Position numbers and translations under genes: made by a program. Positions 50,455 through 62,700 of a stretch of 64,000 nt of DNA are shown piece after piece. How positions within the stretch are numbered: the first letter of the stretch is position 1; each line of letters starts with the position of its first letter. Source of the stretch: an uncultured Oscillospiraceae bacterium (GTDB lineage Bacteria > Bacillota > Clostridia > Oscillospirales > Oscillospiraceae); contig CAKTQE010000004.1 of NCBI GenBank assembly GCA_934593275.1, forward strand, positions 1 through 64,000, given 5' to 3'. The notes beneath the pieces are model-generated. The model had not been told where the DNA came from and did no database searches. It saw only the letters and a program-made list of their open reading frames with translations.

Positions 50455-50477
50455 TAAGAGATAACAGGAGAAACACC

Positions 50478-50809
50478 ATGTCAGAAAAGAATATCACCAT
50501 TCGCTTAGAAACCGAAAACGATTACCGCGCCGTCGAAAACCTGACCCGCGAGTCCTTTTGGAATGTCTACCGCCCCGGCTGCATGGAGCACTATGTGCTG
50601 CACTGCTATCGGGATGACCCGGCTTTCGACCAGGGGCGGACTATTTCCTCATCAAGGAGCTGACACCGGGCTTTTTGGACGGCATCTCCGGAACTTACAA
50701 GGATCCAGAGAGATATTTCGTTTGCGAGAAGGAGCCTGAAGCGTTTGAACAGTTTGAAGCGGCCTTCCCGGAGAAGGAAAAGCTCAAGCTGCCGGGGCAG
50801 CTGTTCTGA
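50478..50809 (+). pseudogene. GNAT acetyltransferase with internal deletion
   Basis: The N-terminus MSEKNITIRLETENDYRAVE, NLTRESFWNVYRPGCMEHYV is intact to DPAFDQ. The reading frame then shifts and resumes as YFLIKELTPGFLDGISGTYK, YFVCEKEPEAFEQF, ending KLPGQLF at 50809. Those two ends belong to one acetyltransferase family; the central CoA-binding part is deleted. Confidence 0.8.
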
Positions 50810-50823
50810 GCAGGAGATAAACA

Positions 50824-51192
50824 ATGGCATCCAGTAAAGAGTATCTTCATTTCATTCTGGAACAACTATCCGATTTGGACGATGTTTCTTACCGCCCTAT
50901 GATGGGAGAATTTATCCTCTTTTATCACGGTAAAATCGTCGGTGGGATCTATGATGATCGATTGCTTGTAAAGAAAACAAGATCCGCTTTGGAACTTATG
51001 CCCGCGGCAATTTGTGAGTTCCCGTATGAGGGAGCGAAAGAAATGCTGCTGGTGGATAAAGTTGACAGCAAAGAGTTTCTTACAAGACTGTTTGAGGCAA
51101 TGTACGATGAGTTGCCGTCGCCAAAACGAAAGAACAACGGCATTGGAGGAATAACCGATGAACTATATTCGGATCACAAAAGAAAATATTGA
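50824..51192 (+). CDS. TfoX N-terminal domain protein
   Basis: A 122-residue protein matching the TfoX/Sxy N-terminal domain: SYRPMMGEFILFYHGKIVGG, IYDDRLLVKKTRSALELMPA and AKEMLLVDKVDSKEFL. In gut Firmicutes such small stand-alone forms are common cargo and have no established role in competence. Its end overlaps the next gene by 35 bases. Confidence 0.85.
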   Translation: MASSKEYLHFILEQLSDLDDVSYRPMMGEFILFYHGKIVGGIYDDRLLVKKTRSALELMPAAICEFPYEGAKEMLLVDKVDSKEFLTRLFEAMYDELPSPKRKNNGIGGITDELYSDHKRKY

Positions 51193-51898
51193 CAAGGAAC
51201 ATATCTGCTGCGCCATGTCCGGCAAGCAGAGCTTCGCAAAAAAGGAATGGCTGCGGCTGCACTTTGATGACGGACTTGTCTTCTATCGCAGCGAGGAACG
51301 CGGCAAATGCTTTATCGAATACATTCCGGCTGAAAACGCATGGGTGCCTATTGAGGCAGACGGCTACCTTTACATTGACTGCCTGTGGGTATCCGGTTCC
51401 ATGAAGGGACACGGATACTCAAACGATTTGCTGGAGGAATGTATCCGGGACGCTAAGACACAGGGGAAGAAAGGCATTTGCATTCTGTGCGCAGAGGGCC
51501 GGAAGCGGGAATTTCTCGCTGACCCGAAATATCTTACTCACAAGGGGTTCCGTGTGGCAGATATCTCCGACTGCGGGATCAATCTCATGTACCTTCCCAT
51601 TAAACCGTCCGCACAGATGCCAAAGTTCCGGGAATGCGCAAAGCATCCGGCGATTGAGGATAACGGTTTTGTCCTGTATTACACCGATCAGTGTCCCTAC
51701 ACCTATTATTGGGTGCCACGGGTGCAGGAGGTTGCGAAGGAACACGGTATCCCGTTCAAGGTTATCCATATCACGGATAAAGAAAGCGCGCAGAATGTAC
51801 CTGCACCGGTCACGACCTATGCCCTGTTCCGGAACGGTCAGTTTCTAACACAGAGTATTCAGTCGGATAAAAAATTTCTGGCGCTGGCGGGCTTGTAA
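51158..51898 (+). CDS. GNAT acetyltransferase with C-terminal YoaP domain
   Basis: A 246-residue protein. The N-terminal acetyltransferase shows LWVSGSMKGHGYSNDLLEEC (CoA-binding loop) and KGICILCAEGRKREFLADPK. Residues about 155-246 are a YoaP-type domain with FVLYYTDQCPYTYYWVPRVQ, a thioredoxin-like C-P segment, and VIHITDKESAQNVPAP. Start ATG 51158 follows GGAGGAATAACCG. Substrate unknown. Confidence 0.87.
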   Translation: MNYIRITKENIDKEHICCAMSGKQSFAKKEWLRLHFDDGLVFYRSEERGKCFIEYIPAENAWVPIEADGYLYIDCLWVSGSMKGHGYSNDLLEECIRDAKTQGKKGICILCAEGRKREFLADPKYLTHKGFRVADISDCGINLMYLPIKPSAQMPKFRECAKHPAIEDNGFVLYYTDQCPYTYYWVPRVQEVAKEHGIPFKVIHITDKESAQNVPAPVTTYALFRNGQFLTQSIQSDKKFLALAGL

Positions 51899-51961
51899 AA
51901 CGGATTGTAGCGAGATGCAAGCATGCGATGCTGCCAAAAAGATAACAGGAGGCAATAACCA

Positions 51962-52510
51962 TTGCAATACGAAAAAGAAATGATCTTAAAGGACGGCGCA
52001 AAATGCTTTCTTCGCGGAGCGTGTGAAGCTGATGCCGCCGAAGTACTCCGCACTTTTAATCTCACGCATACAGAAACAGAGTATCTTCTGACCTATCCGG
52101 AGGAAAATTCGTTTACCGTCCAAGAGGAAGCAAAATTTTTGAAGGCGCACAGCGAAAGCAAAAATGCCATTGAAATTGCGGCGTTCGTTGACGGCAGAAT
52201 CGCCGGAACAGCGGGCATTGATCCGATCGGTGACAAGGAAAAGCTTCGCCACCGCGCAGACTTCGGCATCGCTGTTGAAAAAGCCTACTGGGGGCGCGGC
52301 ATTGGGAAAGCCCTGACGCTTGCGTGCATCGAATGTGCGAGGCATGCGGGTTATTTGCAAATTGAGTTGGAAGTCGTAGCGGAGAACGCATCTGCTGTCC
52401 GACTGTATGAATCGGTCGGATTTCGGGAGTATGGTCGCAATCCCAAAGGCTTCCGTGCAAGAAGCGGCTGGCAGACGCTTGTTCTTATGAGGCTAGAACT
52501 CGATTCTTAA
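51962..52510 (+). CDS. GNAT-family N-acetyltransferase
   Basis: A 182-residue acetyltransferase of the RimI/ribosomal-protein type. The CoA loop is EKAYWGRGIGKALTLACIEC, followed by IELEVVAENASAVRLYESVG, FREYGRNPKGFRA. Translation starts at TTG 51962, nine bases after AGGAGG. Intact, unlike the GNAT remnant 1.2 kb upstream. Confidence 0.9.
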   Translation: MQYEKEMILKDGAKCFLRGACEADAAEVLRTFNLTHTETEYLLTYPEENSFTVQEEAKFLKAHSESKNAIEIAAFVDGRIAGTAGIDPIGDKEKLRHRADFGIAVEKAYWGRGIGKALTLACIECARHAGYLQIELEVVAENASAVRLYESVGFREYGRNPKGFRARSGWQTLVLMRLELDS

Positions 52511-52660
52511 CCAAGGCTTTAATCAACCAATAAAGCTATTGGCTGTGTGTTGCTGAGTGGTGAGCTTGTTATGTTCTATGCGTTCGCTGCGAAAAGGCAA
52601 GGAAAGTCGAGAGATCATTCTCCCAACACGGTATAATGTCTCTGTAAGGAGTTGAGAAGG

Positions 52661-53545
52661 ATGACGGAACAAGTATTGGCTGTCCAACGGATGCAGGACT
52701 ACATTGAAAAGAACAAAACAGAGGAGATCAGCTTGTCCGATCTTGCGCGGGCATCACTGTTTTCCCCTTGGTATGCCTATCGTCTGTTCCGGGACTGCCT
52801 TGGTCTGACACCGACCGAGTATATCCGTAAATACCGGCTCACACAGGCGGCAAAAGAGCTACAGAGCGGAGATGTCAAAGTCATCGACGCGGCCTACGAT
52901 GCCGGGTTTACCAATGTGGATACTTTCACGCGGGCATTTTACCGGGAGTTCGGGCTGAATCCGAGCGACTATATGAAAAATCCCGTTCCTATTCCGTTCT
53001 TCATTCCTTACGGCGCAAAATATCGTGAACTGAGAAAGGAGAACATCGACGTGTCCAACATTCAACCGATTTTCATACAGGTCATCCGCAAGCCGGAACG
53101 TCTGTGTATCATCAAACGCGGCAGGCAGGCGGCAGACTATTTCCCCTACTGCGAGGAAGTCAGCTGCGATGTGTGGGGCATCCTTATGAGCATGAAGTCA
53201 CTCTGCGGAGAGCCGGTTTCCATGTGGCTGCCCGAAAAGTACAAAAAGCCGGACACCTCTACCTATGTGCAGGGCGTGGAAGTCGAAACCGATTATATGG
53301 GGATGATCCCAGAGGGATTCGACACCATTCATCTGCCTGAGGCGGAATATCTGATGTTTCAGGGTCAGCCCTTCCGGGAGGAAGATTACTGCGAAGCCAT
53401 CCGCACCGTGCAGGCGGCGATGGACAGCTATGATCCGTCCGTCGTCGGCTACCGCTGGGACGACGAGAACCCGCGCATCCAGCTTGAACCCCGTGGCGGG
53501 CGCGGCTATATCGAGCTGCGAGCAGTCAGGAGGATTCAAAAATGA
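52661..53545 (+). CDS. AraC-family regulator with GyrI-like effector domain
   Basis: A 294-residue activator-type protein. The two AraC HTH motifs are in SLSDLARASLFSPWYAYRLF and VIDAAYDAGFTNVDTFTRAF, with YIRKYRLTQAAKEL between. Residues 130-290 form a GyrI-like small-molecule domain (QVIRKPERLCIIKRGRQAAD, AEYLMFQGQPF). This layout is shared with Rob/BmrR-type drug-sensing regulators. Start ATG 52661 is preferred over TTG 52652 because of the AAGGAG spacing. The target genes are not evident. Confidence 0.9.
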   Translation: MTEQVLAVQRMQDYIEKNKTEEISLSDLARASLFSPWYAYRLFRDCLGLTPTEYIRKYRLTQAAKELQSGDVKVIDAAYDAGFTNVDTFTRAFYREFGLNPSDYMKNPVPIPFFIPYGAKYRELRKENIDVSNIQPIFIQVIRKPERLCIIKRGRQAADYFPYCEEVSCDVWGILMSMKSLCGEPVSMWLPEKYKKPDTSTYVQGVEVETDYMGMIPEGFDTIHLPEAEYLMFQGQPFREEDYCEAIRTVQAAMDSYDPSVVGYRWDDENPRIQLEPRGGRGYIELRAVRRIQK

Positions 53546-53558
53546 GCGAAGCGATTTT

Positions 53559-53646
53559 TGACTTTGCTTCGCAAAGTCAGCAATCGTTTCCTGTCACTCG
53601 GGGGTACGTTCGTTCTTTCTCCACCGTAATTCGAACCCATCTAAAT
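53559..53646 (+). repeat. 88-bp direct repeat, right copy
   Basis: Matches 46378-46465, including the TGACTTTGC-TTC-GCAAAGTCA stem-loop, the CCTGTCACTCGGGG tRNA-like core and ATTCGAACCCATCTAAAT. Probable right boundary of the mobile segment. Confidence 0.8.
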
Positions 53647-53651
53647 ATTCT

Positions 53652-53679
53652 GCCCCAACCTCCTTGCGGAGGTTGGGGC
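53652..53679 (-). terminator. Hairpin after the giant adhesin gene
   Basis: GCCCCAACCTCC pairs perfectly with GGAGGTTGGGGC 30 bases past the stop; the following T-rich stretch is weak. Confidence 0.55.
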
Positions 53680-53709
53680 AGTTTGCTTGGTTGTTGCTGA
53701 AGAGAAGCC

Positions 53710-56700
53710 TTACGGTCTGTCTAAGGGGGCTGTGAGGGCTGCGCTGCAGATTTCCTCGGAGGGCACCGTCAGGGGGGTCTCGTCCAGTTCGGCACTGAGG
53801 GGGATCTCCTGGTTTTCGGGGTCCAGGGTGATGAGGTAGTCCCCGTCTGGCAGTGCTTCCAGGTGGATCAGGACTGCGCTGTTTCCTACACGGAACAGGA
53901 GCCATCTGTAGCCCTGGGATGTCATGGACTGGATGGTTGCCCGGTTCAGGTGCAGATGTCGCAGGCTGTGGGTCAGGGTGATGCCGTCGGCTTCCAATGC
54001 CCAGATGTAGAGGACATCGCCTTGAATTTCTTCCAATCTCTGTCCAGTGACGGTAACGCTGCGGGTACCCCATACCTCTTTCAGTGTGAGGGTCTCCCCT
54101 GCCAGGGTTTCGGGACGAAGTCTTGCAAAGCCATAGGGCATGAATCGGAAGTCTCTGTCGCTGACGATGTTTCCAAATCCACGGATGAGGGCCTGCATGG
54201 CAACGCTGTAAATATTCCGTACAAAGATGCTGCCAAACCTGCTGTGAATATGGACATCGCCGGGTACACGGATGATGAGAGGTTTCTTTTCAGAGCCAAT
54301 ATCGCCCAGTGCGTCCAGTTCCAGAGTTCCTGCTGTGATGTGTTCCGGAACACCGTCTCCGGCTCCTATGCCGCCATTTACATCGATGTCTACACGGTCG
54401 CCCTGAATATGGTCGATAATCACATCTTTCAGGAAGTCCAGATACACTTCCACACCCTTTGCGGAAACCCGGTCCGTATCCACCACCAGATGGTGTTCTT
54501 CCTGCCCGATGGAGCTGCCTGTCCCGGCGGTCAGGTGCAGGGTACCCGCTGTGATGTTTGCGGTTCCCTCCGGAACGGTCCCTGCCGTCAGGTGGCCGCC
54601 GGCTTTCACGTTGACCAGGCCGTTGGCGGTCAAATCCCCGATTTTAAGGTCTCCGGCATTATTCACAGTGATGTTCTCTGCCGCCATGCCGGAAATACCG
54701 TCCACATCGGTCCGCACATCCAGGCTGCCGCCCAGTGCGTTGGCTTCCAGGTGGGAGCCGCCCAGCACGGAGTCGGAAGTGATGCCGCCGGTGCTGTCCA
54801 GACGGAGATCCGCGTTCTCAGGATTTTGTACCTCGCCCAGGTGCATGTCGCCCTGCTCCGACAGGTTTATATTGCCGCCGGATTTCAGGTTGGTTTTTCC
54901 GCCTACCTGGGTATCCAGGGCGTTGTCCTCTTCACCGATGCTGCCTCCCGCGTTCAGGGTCAGGTCGCCGCCTGTTTGCACCGAGGGTGGCGTATTTCTG
55001 GCGTTTTCCAGAGCCTTATCCGCATCCGTCTGGGCCTTTTGGGCCTCATCCAGAAGTTTCTGGGCTTTCTGGGCCGCCGCATCCGCCAAAGCACGCTGGT
55101 CTTCCGCATTCTTCTGGGCCTGGTCTGCCAGAGCCTGGCTTGCATCCCGGAGCTTGCGCAGGTTTTCCAGCTGATTTTGAAGGTCCGTAACATCAGCCTT
55201 GGGGTCTGCTGCCAGAGTGTCCTTCAGCTTCTTCTCGGCTTCTTCAACCCGCTTCTGGGCCTGGTCTGCCAGGGCCTGTTTTTGGGCCGCGGTCTGTTCC
55301 AGAGAGGAGGCGTATTGATCCCTTACAGTGGCCTCTGCCTGGGCGGCATCTGCCAGATTCTTGGCGTCGTTCGCTTTCTTCTGGCTGTCTGCCGCCTCCG
55401 CTGTGGCGTTGCCGTTGGCATCGGTTATGCTGCCCGGAGCGGTAAGAACGGTATCTGTTCCGGAAACCACCCGGTCAATGGTCAGGTCGCCGGTGATTTC
55501 CTCCAGGTCTATGCGGTCCTTGGCGGTGGCCGTCAGCGTACCGGAGCCGGTATTGCCACTGGCGGTATCCACCCGCAAGGGGTCTTCGGGGGAGCCGATG
55601 CTGCCGCCTGCGGAAAGGATGATATGATCCGCGGAAACCAAGGAACTGTCCTCTGCGCCCAGAATGTCTCCCACCGCGCGGAGTTCTGCTGTGCCGCCTG
55701 CCGTAACCGTACCCACCGGCATATCGCCGCTGCCATTGGCACTGGCTGCCGTGTTGTCAACGGTCAGGTTGCAGTCTGCCTCAATGTTCAGCTTGCCATT
55801 CTGGGTGTCAGCCGTTACATAGAGGTCTTCCTGGGTCTTGAGGTTTACGTCCGCTTCCGCCGAGGCCGTCAGATGGTCTGCGATTTTCACCGTAATAGGT
55901 GCCTGTTCCGTGCCGATTTGGGCATCCGTCGAATGGAGGGTGCCGGTGGTACCCCGGATGTTGGGCGTACCCGCTGCCTTTTGCTCCGGCGTCCGGGTAT
56001 CGGCAAGGATACCGGGGGCCTGGACGGAAACATGGTCCGCTGCCGTCAGGCTGCCAAGGCCCATATTGCCGGTCTGTTCCGCCACATAGATGTTGCCGGT
56101 CTGCGCATTGGCATCCAGCCGCTTGGCAACGCTCAGGTCATCCAGCCGTACCCAGTCGTAAACCAGGTCCACATCCATGGTCCATACAAAGCGTTTCTGG
56201 CCCTGTTCGTCCACAGAAATCTCACCGTGGACCTTTTGGGTACCGGGAAGGACATTGACCACCACGCCGGGGGCTTCTTCCACCTGTTCTGTGATTATGG
56301 GCTTGTCCTGGGTGCCGATGCTGCCGCTGGCATTCAGACGGATGTTTTCGCCGGTGATATGGGGTCCGTCTCCCGCGGCAAGGATGCTGCCGCTTTGTAC
56401 ATCCAGATATACATCTCCCCGCTCGGATTTGATGTTTTCGGCGGTGAGGTTGCTGGTGCCGGTAACGGCCAGGTAAATATCTCCGTCATTGTAAAGGGAG
56501 GTCACGCCTGTGCTGACACCGATTTCCCCATGGAACGCGCGGGGTTCTGTTTCGCCGGTATCCTGAGAGGTGGGTGTTTCATGCTCCCGAATGGCTTTCT
56601 GGAACAGTTCTTCCCATTCCTCATCCGTCAGCAGTTCTCCAATGAGCCGGTCCAGGTTTTCAATAGGCTGTTTGTCGGTTTTGCCGCCGGTTTGGATGTC

Positions 56701-59700
56701 CAGCAGTTGTGCCAGGAATTTCTGCTGTTCTTCGGCATTCGTTGTTTTCAGAGCGGTGTAGATGGCATCCACGGCACCGGAACCCTGTTGCAGAATGGCT
56801 TTCATGGTCGATTCCGCATGGTTGGGGTTCAGGAGGCTCTGCTTTTGCTCCTGAGAAAGACCGTTGAGCATTCCCAGGTTTTGCAGCAGCTCTTCCCGCT
56901 TCTGGTCCCCCAGAATGCCCGCCAGGGCCTTGCTGTCCAGCTCTGCGCCGATCATGGACTTGACCGCCGTACCGTCCAGAATGTCCTCCAGCTTGCGGCC
57001 ACCTACTGTGAAGCGGTGGGCCAGGTCTGCGGATTCTGGCAGTTTAAAGGTGGTTTCTGCCGTCTCGGTGGAGATGTTCTTCAGGTAGTCGCCAACCAGG
57101 CCTTCTTTTCCGGTTTCGGGGTCTCGGCCGGGGAACTCATTGACCTTGGGGTTATCCCGGGTGGTGATGCAGTAGCCATCCAGCAGCCGCTCATCCTGGG
57201 TCATCCACATGGGTTTCATGGTCTGCTCCTGTGCCACGATCAGCTCCAGGACATCCACATAGAGGTCGCCTACCTTGGGAAGCTTCATGGTCAGCTCCGC
57301 GGGGATATCCACCACCAGCCAATTGTCCTTGGTTCCCACGCTGCCGGCACTGAGGCTGAACAGCGCGTTGGTGTTGTTATCCGTATCCGCATACTTTACG
57401 AATGCCCGGTTTCCGTAGCCCTGTTCATAGGTTTCAAAGCTGGTGCCGCCCTGGGTCCTCATGCCAAAGGTGCCGCCTACGGAAACGGTGTTTTTGCTTC
57501 CCTCCGACATCCAGTCGTCAAAGCGCATATCCGCTCCCGCCTGGAAGTCCGTGGTGGTTTGCCAGGTCCGCAGCTTGGTCAGAGTCACGCTGCCGGTCTC
57601 CGCCTGGGCCTTGAGGGTTCCGCCGGTGACGGTCATGTTGCCGCCCACGGTCAGATCCTTGTGGGCCGTCAGCTGGGCCTCGCTGTCTGCCAGGGTCACA
57701 TTGCCCTTGGTTTCAATGCTGCCGGTGCTGCTGGTCTCCCTCAGGGTGCTGCCGGTGACCGCTTGGTCGCCGCCGACTGTGATGTTGCCCTTGGCATCCT
57801 TGGTGACGGTGCTGTCGCCGGTAATGGTTTCGTCGCCGCCTACAGTGATGTGGCCCTTGGCGGTCTTGGTGACTTCGCTGCCGGAGATGGTTTCATTTCT
57901 GGTGACTGCAATGCCGCCCTCGGTGCTGGTCTCTGCCAGGGTGCTGCCGGTGACTGTCTGGTCGCCGCCTACGGTGATGTCGCCCTCGGCGGTCTTGGTG
58001 ACCTTGCTGTCGGTGACGGTTTCGTTGCCGCCCACTGCAATGGAGCCGCCGGTGCTGGTCTCCGTCAGGGTGCTGCCGGTGACCTCTCGGTTGCCGTCGA
58101 CTGTGATGTTGCCCTTGGCCTTCTTGGTGACGGTGCTGCCGCCGGTGACGGTTTCGTTGCCGGTCACGTGGATGGTTCCGGCATCAATGTCCACTGTGCC
58201 GCCATTGGTGACTGTCAGAGCTTCGGTCTTGACGGTTCCCGGTGCTTGCACCTGCAAGGTGCTGCCCGGGTCTGTGACCGTGATGGTCTTGAGCTCCACG
58301 TTGCCGGGGCTGGTTGCTGTTTTCCTGTTGGTTCGGATAGAAGCTTTGCCTCCGTTAAGCACGGTCAGGGTCTTGTCCGCTGCGGTCACGCTGCCGTCTG
58401 CCGTTTCCAGCTTCCAGGTCACACCGTCAACCACAATGTTGCCATCCAGGCTGGTGTCGCCCTGGTCGATGTAAACATAGGTATCCTTAACGATGACTTG
58501 CTCCATATCCTGGTTCAGGAACTCAACTTCCTTGGCCTGGATGTTCAGCGGCTTGTCTTCCGTACCGATGGAGCCTTTGCCGCCGGCAGAGATGATGGTG
58601 GCTTTCTCCTTTGCTATCACACAGGGGGCCTTGGGGTCATCATTGCCATTGAACAGGGAGCCATTGGGGTCATTGACACGGATCTCTACATTTTTTCCGG
58701 CGGTAATGTTCTTGACCGTATAGTCGGTGCCGCTTTCCACTGTAGGAATCTTCTGTGTTGCCGGTGCGTCCACCATGACCACGGAGCCATCGGAACCGGC
58801 CTTGACATAGGCGGGGTTGCCGTCTTTGTCATAGGTGGCAAACTCCATGAATGTGATTTCTTTCAGGTCGTCCTGCGCCGGTCCCTTGTAAATCCGAAGT
58901 TCAACATTTCGTTGTGCCTTGGAATCATAGTAGAAAACCGTGATCACGCCGTCCTTGTTGACCTGAATCTTGTCCTTGAAAATCGGCTTCCAGCCGTCTT
59001 CTCCGTTTTCGGAATAGTAGAAAGTGCCGTCATACCGCCAATTGCCGGTGTTGCTGATTGTGTTGATGTCGTGGGCAATGTGGTCTGTCAGCCGTTCCAG
59101 GGTGATGTTCTGTCCTTTTAGGACAGTGATCTTGGGGCCTTGGTTCAGCGTAGGCGGAACCTTATAGAGGATATCCAGGGTCTCCGCTTCCGTCATGGTG
59201 TCGTCAGTTGCGGCGCAGTAGAACCGGCCCTGACGGTTCATCACATAGACATGGTTCTGGCTGTCCACATAGATGGTCTCGCCGTTTTCGTTGACACCGG
59301 TCAGGTTTTTGCTTACCGCCAGCTTGCCCAGTTCTTCCGCAATAAGCTTTGTGGAGGTGTAGACCTTGCCGTCAAACTTGGAGGCAAAGTCCCCCTTGAT
59401 ATTGACGATCAGGCCGCTCTTGGTCAGGTACATGGACTCGGTAACCTGGTAGGCATCGCTGCCGTTCACCACGGCGTTTTTCGGAAGATGGGTGGTGTTC
59501 AGGCCGATATCTGCGATTTTTCCGGTAAAGGTGATGGTATCGCCCGCACTTCCAAACCGCAGCACCAGAACCTGAGAATTCTGATCCTGGCTCTGCCGGG
59601 TGGGATCGATGAAGTTCTCCCGGGAGTTCATGTCGACCCGCACCCATTTTGAGCTTGCCGTAAAGGTCGCTACATGGTACGTTTCGGTCCATTCCTTGAC

Positions 59701-62700
59701 CTGCGCTTGCGCTGTGTAGCCGTAGCCATTCGGAACAGTTCCATACTGTTGGCCATCTGCGTAAACCAGCTGGTAGGTTTTCTTGATGCCTTCCAATTTA
59801 CACAGAATCTCATACTCCTGGCACTCTTTTCCATCCGTGTAGTAGAGTTTCAGCCGTTTGTCTTTCTGCCAGTTGTCAAACTCCGTCTTATTCGCCAGCA
59901 AGTACCGTTCATTCGTTCCATCCCGCTGGGTCAGAGGTTGCGTCGTGCTGTCAGAATCACCTTCCGGCTTGTAGTTCAGGAAAACATTACCGGTAAGCAC
60001 CCAGTTGATGGGGGTATCCGCGCAAAGAGTGTAAAGTGCAGTGCCATTTGTGTCAGTACCTGTCTGCTTGTAGAAAGTATATACCGTTGTATTGTTTCCT
60101 ACAGTGGTCTTCCGGTAGTAGGGAATCGACTGGTCCTTTGTAAAGGCTTCAAAGCTTCCTTGGACGGATACGGTCTTCTCGGTGCCATCATTCTGTTTCT
60201 CCACAACAGAGATGGTGGCTGTGGTCTGATTGCCCTTTTCATAGCGGGTTCCATCGTTATCCTGCCAGTAGCCTTCATCTGCGCCCTTTTCCGGTGCGAT
60301 GTCCGGTCTTTGCTTTTCTTTCATGATGGAAACCTGGTTGCCGGAAACCGCCACATACAGGATGTACTCCACGTCATCCGTTTTGCCGGTGTCTTGACCG
60401 TTCTCCAGAATCGGCTCCTGGAACTTGTAGGGGTGGTAGACGATGTTGCCGTCCTCGTCCATCATGCCAAGCCGGTAATACTTTACATTGTTGATTACCA
60501 TATCCGGCTGTTTGTTGTCAAAGCAGGCAACTCCTGTATCTCTGCCATATTTTACTTCCTGGCCGTTCAGCAGGAGCTTGCTATAGCCCAGGGCTTCCTG
60601 ATGGGAGTCTACCTTTTGTTCCACATTGACAGGGTGTGCCTTCTTGCTGTCCAGATCGTCCATATAGTAGACGTTATTGTTTTCGTCCTTGAACTCATAG
60701 AAGTAGACGGTCTTTTGGGGATCATCGGGGTCTGGTGCTGTGAAGCGGACACCGTTGAACTGGCTTTCGTTGGAAATCGAGGCGGAAACCTCCTCCAGTT
60801 TGTAATACTGAACCACAACGGATTTCTGCATGGCCTGGAATGTTCTGTTTGTCCAGGCGTAGTGGGGTCTCCAGGTCACATGCCGGATCTGGGTAATGCC
60901 AAAAGTATTGTTGGCAAAGTTGGCATCCAACGTGATGTCTGTACCCGTCACTTCTACCTGACTCTGGACCTGGGTCACATACGCCGCATTCCAGAAGATG
61001 TGATACAGCTGGGAAGTGGGGTCCGTGACTGTTACGCCGTAAACCGTCTCAGAAACGCTGAGTTTTTGTCCGTTTACATAGTAGCCAAAGCCTTTGTTCT
61101 CCCGTTTGACTGTAACAGTCAAATTGGTACCCAGGAAGTTGTCGAAAGTAAAGTCGGTGCCATTGGCCTCAATTCTGACCTTATCCAGATAATGCGAATT
61201 CTTTGCCAAGAGGGCATTGCCCTTGGTGCGAGCATCCCGGTAGTAGTTGTTGTGCATTTCCACCGCACCGTTATCAATCATCAGGTAGCCGCCATCGAAT
61301 TTTTCCTTATGGTCTACCCGCTGCTCGGTAACGGGACTCAAGGCATAGAACTTTACAGAATCCCCGTCCCGCTCTACCAGATAGTAAACGGTTCTGTCTT
61401 CCGCGCTGCCGCTGCTCAGGACATTCTCAAAGCTGGGATACAGACCCTCTACATAGTAGTATTGTTTGCCATTGGAGGCAAGCTCTGTAGCCTCTACCAA
61501 CTTTGTTTCCCATTCGATCTGCTTGCCGCCTACGTTTTTGGTCAGGCGGATGGTCATGCCGTCAAACAGGCCCACGGTTTCCAGCCACTGCCGGGTCACG
61601 ACCTGGGTCAGGACTTCAAAGGACGCATCCTCCTCTACGGTCAAACGCCCGGTGAGCAAGTCGATGGAAATACCGCCGCTGAGCTTGATTTGCTGAACCT
61701 TGCCATCCGGCCCGTAGATAAACTGGTAGTTCCCCACGTTGGAGGTAATGCCGTTTTCCACGATCCGGGCAATGTTGCCGTTTTTGTCCGCATAGATCAG
61801 CGACCCATTGGGCAACTGGTAAAGGTACAGGTCCTCTGCCGGGTCGTAAGCCGTCAGGTACCGTTCCAGCATGTCCATGCCTTGGATGATGTAGTTATTT
61901 GCCAAGTCGACCTGGCTGCCGACCACATAATCCAGGGTCTCAGGAACGGGAATGGTAACGGTGGTGGTGCCTACTACCCAGTAAATCTTTCTGCCCTTTT
62001 CCAGGCTCAGGTAGACATTCCCCTGGGCAGATTGGATATTGCTCAGTTCCACCTGGATGTCCTGGCCGGTAGGCTGGGGATCATCAGGAAGTTCTGTTAC
62101 CCATTCGATACCCAGACCCGTTACAGACATGTAAATGTCCTGCAAGGCGGATACCTGGACACGACCCACTGCCGTACCCTGAGAGAAAATCCAGGGGCTG
62201 AACTTTTCGGAGCTGCTGCCCACCGAGGCCGCGCCGCTGACCACCAGGGTACGCGCCCACAGAGGGCTGATGGCACCCGCCGCAGACCCGACTTGGGAAA
62301 CAGCCGTCAGCGCGCCGCCGGTCTCCCCGGTCCAGGTGATGGTTGCCGTGCCGTTGTAAACCGGGATCAGGCCCGTAAGCCGTACACCGCCGGTTCCGGA
62401 GCTGGTGACCGTGAATTCCGGGGCGTATTGCGTATGCTTAAGCGTATACGCAGTGGAACGACTGCCGTTAATAAACACCTTGGGATTTACAAAGCCGGTA
62501 TTGACATAGGTCATGGACTTGAAAATCAAATCCATATTCGTGCTATTGGTGACCGTCAGGGCCGGGAGCATGGATTGGTCGTAAACGGTCAGGCCGGTAA
62601 CGCTGCCGTAGAGGTAGGCGTAACCTGGCAGATAGTTTGCGATATTGCCAAAGGTCAGGGTCGAACCTGCCTCCATCCAGATTTGCTCCTCATTCCGGAT

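Noticed and set aside
57613..58163. Regular repeats as a possible CRISPR array
   Set aside because: The units are contiguous, coding and of two alternating types, with no spacers and no cas genes in the window.
53863..59121. 1,752-codon open frame opposite the adhesin gene
   Set aside because: Antisense by-product of a stop-poor repetitive gene. The minus frame is longer, runs to the edge and has meaningful repeats.
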